NCBI RefSeq assembly: GCF_014333425.1
Contig: NZ_JACRYT010000006.1
Location: 93,198 to 157,197, forward strand
DNA length: 64,000 bases
From: Zhenpiania hominis
GTDB lineage: Bacteria; Bacillota; Clostridia; Peptostreptococcales; Anaerovoracaceae
Direction: 5' to 3'
Part shown: positions 59,714-64,000 of the stretch, piece by piece
How positions within the stretch are numbered: the first letter of the stretch is position 1
Layout of the letters: each line of letters starts with the position of its first letter
Program-made: the position numbers and the translations under genes
Notes under the pieces: generated by a model
What the model saw: the letters and a program-made list of their open reading frames with translations, nothing else
Databases searched by the model: none
Told to the model about the DNA's origin: nothing

Positions 59714-60181
59714 TTATTCCGAGCGTTTCGCAGTCATATGGGCGATGGTCAGTTCGTAGGCGCAAAAATTTCCTTCCTGAGCTTTCATATATTTCATACC
59801 GCCGTCCATCAGGCCAGGGGAGTATTTTTCCACTGTATATTCCATGGCGGGCCTGATTTCTTCCGGCGTTGTCAGGCGTTTCACATCGCCATAGACGATG
59901 ACACTCCGATAAAAGGTGGTGAATTTGGTGGGCTGAACATCGTCTAGATCCACAACGGAAAGGCAGACCGACGGATTCTTTGTCAGCAGATCGTATTTTT
60001 GCCCGGCCACAGCGCCATGAAAGTAAATTTTTCCATTTCCATAGGCAAAACTGACAGGCACGGAATAAGGATACTTATCCTCCCCGTTAATTGCCAGCGT
60101 TCCATGCGTGACCTTTTTCAGAATGGCGATGGCTTCTTCCTGGGACAACTGCTGTTCTTTTAAGCGCATTTCTCGAAACAT
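59714..60181 (-). CDS. Pyridoxamine 5'-phosphate oxidase-family flavoprotein (NimA-like)
   Basis: 155 residues, split-barrel flavin-binding fold: LSQEEAIAILKKVTHGTLAI, YPYSVPVSFAYGNGKIYFHG, and SVCLSVVDLDDV patterns are typical of the NimA/PNPOx-like group in anaerobes, which reduce nitro compounds or bind FMN/F420-like cofactors. The substrate is unknown. ATG at 60181 with AAAGGAGCACAC upstream. Single gene. Confidence 0.85.
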   Translation of the reverse strand: MFREMRLKEQQLSQEEAIAILKKVTHGTLAINGEDKYPYSVPVSFAYGNGKIYFHGAVAGQKYDLLTKNPSVCLSVVDLDDVQPTKFTTFYRSVIVYGDVKRLTTPEEIRPAMEYTVEKYSPGLMDGGMKYMKAQEGNFCAYELTIAHMTAKRSE

Positions 60182-60355
60182 AGATGTGTGCTCCTTTCTT
60201 TGTGCCAGCCAGATAATAAAGAAAGCATTTGATTTCGCATCTTCTAAGGCCTAACGATACGAAATAAATGCTCGAAAGCTTACCCGGCGGCAATTTACAT
60301 ATTTTTCTGTATTTTACCGCGATTTGAGATTCAAGTCAAGTGGGAGTGCTCTAAA

Positions 60356-60420
60356 ATGTGGGGGCGTTTTGCAAAGTTTATGGGGAAAAATCCCACAAAA
60401 TCCACGAAACGCCCCCATGT
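60356..60420. other. Large GC-rich hairpin with a nested hairpin
   Basis: TGGGGGCGTTT (60359-60369) is perfectly complementary to AAACGCCCCCA (60407-60417); inside lies TGGGGAAAAATCCCA, a second small hairpin. No T run follows directly. It sits in a gap (60182-60503) between two divergent genes, just before the marR promoter. It could be a small RNA, an operator or a transcription barrier. The rest of the gap holds nothing recognised. Confidence 0.55.
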
Positions 60421-60442
60421 TGCTTTGTTCTTTTAAGAATGC

Positions 60443-60486
60443 TTGACAGAACGTTAAAAATGCATATAATAGTTTATAAATAAACT
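60443..60486 (+). promoter_or_regulatory. Promoter and palindromic operator of the marR-MATE operon
   Basis: TTGACA (60443-60448) and TATAAT (60465-60470), 16-bp spacing, directly followed by the perfect 16-bp palindrome AGTTTATAAATAAACT (60471-60486) at the start site. This is the usual place for a self-regulating MarR operator. Confidence 0.75.
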
Positions 60487-60515
60487 GTTTAAAGACAAAC
60501 TAAATGGGGGCGGAG

Positions 60516-60962
60516 ATGCGAAATAATACAGAACTATGGCTCGGAATCCGCAGGGTTCTGAAATTGTATGATCAGATGCTCAGAGAAGTTTGTGAGGAGT
60601 ATCATCTGACTGCGGTTGAGGCGGAGATTATCAGTTTTTTACAACATAATCCGAATAGAGACACCGCGGCGGACATTACAGAACTCAGGATGCTGAATAA
60701 GAGCAGTGTTTCCAAAGCAGTTGAGGCTCTTATCCAGAAGGGGATTCTCCAGAGAGTCCCGGATAAAGAGGATCGAAGAAAAATTCATTTAAAACTGTGT
60801 GCCCAGGCAGCGCCGGTCCTTGCGAAGGTGGGCATGATTCAGGAGCGGTTTTGGGAAGTGATCTTTCAGGGATTTTCAGAAGAGGAGAGACTCCAGTATA
60901 CCAGGTTCAGCCGGAGAATTTTTGAAAACGCGGCTCAGGAGAAAGAAAGGGGAGAAAGGTAA
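60516..60962 (+). CDS. MarR-family regulator of a MATE exporter
   Basis: 148 residues from the ATG at 60516 (152 from an in-frame ATG at 60504). Winged helix: DITELRMLNKSSVSKAVEAL and the wing PDKEDRRKIHLKL. It overlaps the MATE gene by one base (TAATG), so it most likely represses its own operon through the palindrome at 60471 until a ligand is bound. Confidence 0.88.
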   Translation: MRNNTELWLGIRRVLKLYDQMLREVCEEYHLTAVEAEIISFLQHNPNRDTAADITELRMLNKSSVSKAVEALIQKGILQRVPDKEDRRKIHLKLCAQAAPVLAKVGMIQERFWEVIFQGFSEEERLQYTRFSRRIFENAAQEKERGER

Positions 60963-62335
60963 TGCGGCAGGATAAGGATTTCCTTGGGAAAGAGCCGGTA
61001 GGAAGGCTTCTTTTGCGTCTGGCGCTGCCAACTGTAACAGCGCAGATTATCAATATGCTTTATAACATCGTGGATCGGATTTATATCGGACATATTCCGG
61101 ATATCGGCGCGATGGCGCTGACCGGAGTGGGAGTGTGTATGCCGCTGATTATGATTGTTTCGGCCTTCGCAGCGCTGATCGGATACGGTGGGGCTCCCAG
61201 GGCCTCGATTTTTATGGGAAAAAAACAGCCAAAAGAAGCGGAGCGGACTCTGGGGAACTGCTTTACCATGCAGATTGTGATTTCGGTTCTTTTGACGGTC
61301 GCGCTGCTGATCTGGAATCGGGATTTCCTGCTTGCCTTCGGAGCCAGTGAAAATACGATTGAGTATGGTACGGATTATATGAATCTTTACGCGCTGGGAA
61401 CCATCTTTGTACAGCTTACTCTGGGAATGAATTCTTTCATTACTGCTCAGGGATTCGCGAAAACCGGCATGCTGTCGGTTCTGATCGGCGCGGTTGCCAA
61501 TATTATTCTGGACCCGATTTTTATTTTCGGACTGAATATGGACGTTCGCGGCGCGGCTCTGGCGACGGTTATTTCCCAGGCCATGTCCTGCGCGTGGGTG
61601 CTGGCGTTCCTGTTTGGGAAAAAGACTTTCTGGAAAATCCGCAAAGAATATCTGCTTCTAAAGGGAAATGTGATCCTGCCCTGCCTGGCGCTGGGAGTAT
61701 CGGTGTTTATCATGCAGGCCAGTGAAAGTGTGATTTCCGTATGTTTTAATTCGTCCTTGCTGAAATACGGCGGAGATGTGGCAGTGGGAGCCATGACGAT
61801 CCTGACCAGCGTTATGCAGTTCGCTATGCTGCCTCTGCAGGGACTGGGTCAGGGAGCGCAGCCGATTATCAGTTATAACTATGGAGCCGGGGACGCGGGA
61901 CGCGTGAAGGAAGCGTTTAAGAAACTGGTGCAGGTAAGCCTGATCTACGCGGCGATTTTGTGGGTTCTTGTTATGGCGGCGCCTCAGGCCTTCGCGGCGC
62001 TCTTTACGGCGGACGCGGAGCTGATGGAATTTACAGCCGGAGCGCTCCGGGTTTATATGGCGGCGGCGATTCTTTTCGGAATTCAGATCGCCTGCCAGAT
62101 GACGTTTATCGCCCTGGGAAAAGCAAAAGAGTCCAGTCTGGTAGCCATTATGCGAAAATTTATTCTGCTGCTTCCGCTTATTTACATTATGCCGCATATC
62201 TGGAAATCCAATCAGACTATGGCGGTTTACCTGGCGGAGCCGGTGGCGGATCTGCTGGCAGTTACCTTTACCGCGATTCTGTTTTTCCTGCAGTTCCGAA
62301 AAGCGCTAGCGAAAATTGAGAAGCCTCTCGCTTAA
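60962..62335 (+). CDS. MATE-family efflux transporter
   Basis: 457 residues, full length, about twelve membrane helices: LLRLALPTVTAQIINMLYNI at the start and the internal repeat PCLALGVSVFIMQASESVIS. Cotranscribed with the MarR regulator, a standard drug-responsive export pair. The substrate cannot be inferred. Confidence 0.93.
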   Translation: MRQDKDFLGKEPVGRLLLRLALPTVTAQIINMLYNIVDRIYIGHIPDIGAMALTGVGVCMPLIMIVSAFAALIGYGGAPRASIFMGKKQPKEAERTLGNCFTMQIVISVLLTVALLIWNRDFLLAFGASENTIEYGTDYMNLYALGTIFVQLTLGMNSFITAQGFAKTGMLSVLIGAVANIILDPIFIFGLNMDVRGAALATVISQAMSCAWVLAFLFGKKTFWKIRKEYLLLKGNVILPCLALGVSVFIMQASESVISVCFNSSLLKYGGDVAVGAMTILTSVMQFAMLPLQGLGQGAQPIISYNYGAGDAGRVKEAFKKLVQVSLIYAAILWVLVMAAPQAFAALFTADAELMEFTAGALRVYMAAAILFGIQIACQMTFIALGKAKESSLVAIMRKFILLLPLIYIMPHIWKSNQTMAVYLAEPVADLLAVTFTAILFFLQFRKALAKIEKPLA

Positions 62336-62371
62336 GAATCAAATCGGAAGGGAGAACAGCTGCTTTGAAAT

Positions 62372-63784
62372 TCAGAGGCAGGCGATCCCCTCTGCCGGAA
62401 CAGCTCCCGCTTCTCCGATAAAGAATTGATCTCTTCCCCTGTTTTTTGCCAGGTAAAGGTAGTGATCCGCGGTCCGATAAAGCTCATCGATGTCCCGGAT
62501 GGTTCCAACCTGGACGGCGCCGATGCTGCAGGACAGATTTTGACCGTCACATGGAATCTGACGAACGGTTTCGAGGAATTGGCTTAGCTTTTCCTCCAGC
62601 CGCTCCCGGCTGACAGGGGGATAAAGCAGAACGGCAAATTCATCGCCTCCGAGTCGGCCGATAATGCCGGAATCCGAAAATATATTCCGCAGGCCTTGCG
62701 CAACCTTGTATAGAATTTCATCTCCTTTCGGATGCCCCAGAGAGTCATTCACTTGTTTGAAATAGTCGATATCAAGGATCAGAAAATATCCGGAACCTTC
62801 CCTTTGGAAAGCGGACGTTTTAAGCATATGCTCACAAAGAGGAAAAAATCCGTGTCGATTCAGGACATCGGTCAGCGCGTCGGATTTCGCCTCATGGCGC
62901 ATATAGGAAGTGTAACGCTGGACAAACAGAAGGAACAGCGAAACAAGAAATACCAGAGAAAGAATTCCCAGCAGGAACTGAATCTGAAGATGGAACAAAT
63001 TGTAGTTTGCTGTCTGACTCAGAGAATATCCGTCCACTTTAAGGACATAAACCATTCGCTGTAAAAAGTAAAGCGCTATCGCGCAGGAACAGCTCAGCGT
63101 GAGAATTGCGATGATAAACCCGGGAAGAAACGACCGATGAGCAGTCAGATGGAGATTCTGAACAGCCTGCATCCTTTTCTGGAAGCGTAGAAAAAAAGCA
63201 GAATTCCAGAGTTTATAGATGACAAGAACAATGAGCATTGCCGCGAAAGAAGTCGCGAGTCCGCTAGGAGAAAGGATGTCTGAAAAGGCGCTGAATGCGT
63301 GAAAACCCATCTGAGGAAACAAAAGTCCCATAATTCCGTATACAAAAAAGGCATGAATAGTTCTCCCGAAAAAGGAAACGGCTCCAATCCAAAAAAGAGT
63401 ACCGCGTTTGGCGCGTTTCGCCAGAAAATACAGAATTCCGATCACAAGACCGAATAAAAGCCTGGAACCGACGCTTAAAAGCAGACTGGATATTGGTTCC
63501 CCGCTGAGTATGGGAGAAAAAATCCGATCTCCGGCCGCGACATAAGGGGCAGAGGCTTTCCACATGCTGGCGAGTCCAAAGACGCAGCCCAACGCGGCAG
63601 AAGCGCCGGGACCCAAGAGACAGCCAGCCAGAAGCACCGGAATATACGCGAATGTAATGGAGATCGGTTCCACATGAAAATAGCCGAGAAACGAAAAAGA
63701 CATAAGAAGTTCAATGGCGATCAGAATGAGAAACAGCGGCCACTGGACGGCGCTGTTTTTCTGCAGGTCAAAAAAGGATTTCAT
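62372..63784 (-). CDS. Membrane-bound diguanylate cyclase (GGDEF)
   Basis: 470 residues. About eight membrane helices in the first ~300 residues, resembling a MASE-type or substrate-specific ECF-like sensor (YIPVLLAGCLLGPGASAALG), then a GGDEF domain with GRLGGDEFAVLLYP, the active A-site, and SDALTDVLNRHGFFPLCEHM at its entry. It should make c-di-GMP in response to a membrane signal. No EAL domain. Start: ATG at 63784 after GATGGAGG. Confidence 0.9.
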   Translation of the reverse strand: MKSFFDLQKNSAVQWPLFLILIAIELLMSFSFLGYFHVEPISITFAYIPVLLAGCLLGPGASAALGCVFGLASMWKASAPYVAAGDRIFSPILSGEPISSLLLSVGSRLLFGLVIGILYFLAKRAKRGTLFWIGAVSFFGRTIHAFFVYGIMGLLFPQMGFHAFSAFSDILSPSGLATSFAAMLIVLVIYKLWNSAFFLRFQKRMQAVQNLHLTAHRSFLPGFIIAILTLSCSCAIALYFLQRMVYVLKVDGYSLSQTANYNLFHLQIQFLLGILSLVFLVSLFLLFVQRYTSYMRHEAKSDALTDVLNRHGFFPLCEHMLKTSAFQREGSGYFLILDIDYFKQVNDSLGHPKGDEILYKVAQGLRNIFSDSGIIGRLGGDEFAVLLYPPVSRERLEEKLSQFLETVRQIPCDGQNLSCSIGAVQVGTIRDIDELYRTADHYLYLAKNRGRDQFFIGEAGAVPAEGIACL

Positions 63785-63865
63785 AACAAAACCTCCATCA
63801 ATTCGTCGGATCGTACTGCTCCGTTCATTGTTCTCCATTATACCATGAGGCTGTGGAAAGGGCAA

Positions 63866-64000
63866 TGCGGGTGAAGTTCTAGGGCGGTGTCAAGTTGTTG
63901 TGGAGTTTTTGGTTGACAGATCCAAAATGATTATCATCTAGCTTAGCGGTATGCCTCTGTTCATGCTAAGGCTTCTGATCAGTGTCTGGGTCCCGCTGCT
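63866..64000. other. Window end without a recognised gene
   Basis: 135 bases. A TTGACA at 63913-63918 and the palindrome ATGATTATCAT at 63927-63937 suggest promoter or operator sequence of a gene beyond the window, but no clear -10 was found. Confidence 0.3.

Noticed and set aside
63927..63937. Fur-box-like palindrome ATGATTATCAT
   Set aside because: Only 11 bp, no clear -10, and no iron gene visible within the window end.

Overview
The window looks like a chromosomal segment from a strictly anaerobic, low-to-mid GC Clostridia-type Bacillota. Support comes from 4Fe-4S ferredoxin and CD1871A-type CXXC proteins, a tungsten aldehyde:ferredoxin oxidoreductase, a molybdenum hydroxylase, a FeoA-FeoB fusion, a lysine riboswitch in front of dapA, strong GGAGG ribosome binding sites and TTGACA/TATAAT promoters. 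I cannot name the species. No rRNA, tRNA or transposase gene was recognised.

1-13.2 kb is a rearranged type I-B CRISPR-Cas locus: cas6-cas8-cas7-cas5-cas3 from one good promoter, then cas1-cas2, with no cas4. A toxin-antitoxin-like small-gene cassette sits in the operon twice: decayed between cas5 and cas3, fuller between cas3 and cas1, where it has replaced the 5' end of cas1. A DUF4143-type ATPase is also present twice (one broken). A CRISPR leader-like element is present three times. Two arrays have near-identical leaders but repeats whose central ~10 nt differ. The second array ends inside the 5' end of a molybdenum hydroxylase gene that has lost its start.

13.2-22.2 kb: the truncated hydroxylase, an unknown 160-aa protein and a trigger-factor-like chaperone without PPIase domain form one operon. 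Then come dapA with its lysine riboswitch, a YczE-like membrane protein, a domain-only AraC regulator, a MATE transporter with an internal deletion, and an EamA permease.

22.3-44.7 kb is the main discovery: about 24 tightly packed, mostly overlapping genes for an apparently undescribed acyl/polyketide-type pathway. It has a stand-alone condensation-domain protein, an acyltransferase, an acyl carrier protein, a KAS II, an odd KAS III, 3-hydroxyacyl-CoA dehydrogenase, three crotonase-like proteins, an SRPBCC protein, a 4HBT thioesterase, a cobalamin radical SAM enzyme, two flavodoxins, a CDP-alcohol phosphotransferase, a glycosyltransferase, two ABC export systems, a tungsten AOR and an FdhD-like sulfurtransferase. 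I infer a glycosylated and/or phospho-linked acyl (possibly polyene) product that is exported or placed in the membrane.

44.7-56.6 kb is mostly housekeeping: clpP-mcsA-clpC, a Cys-rich MarR regulator beside feoAB, a TlpA/CD1871A/4Fe-4S membrane redox operon, a DUF6512-like protein, a MATE exporter, and a DUF5714-lipoyl-like fusion behind a short leader ORF that overlaps a terminator.

56.7-59.6 kb (minus strand) is a probable radical-SAM peptide-modification operon: membrane protein, radical SAM/SPASM enzyme, and a small protein ending in 16 consecutive asparagines. 59.7-64 kb holds a PNPOx-family protein, a large unexplained hairpin, a MarR-MATE pair with a palindromic operator, and a membrane GGDEF protein.
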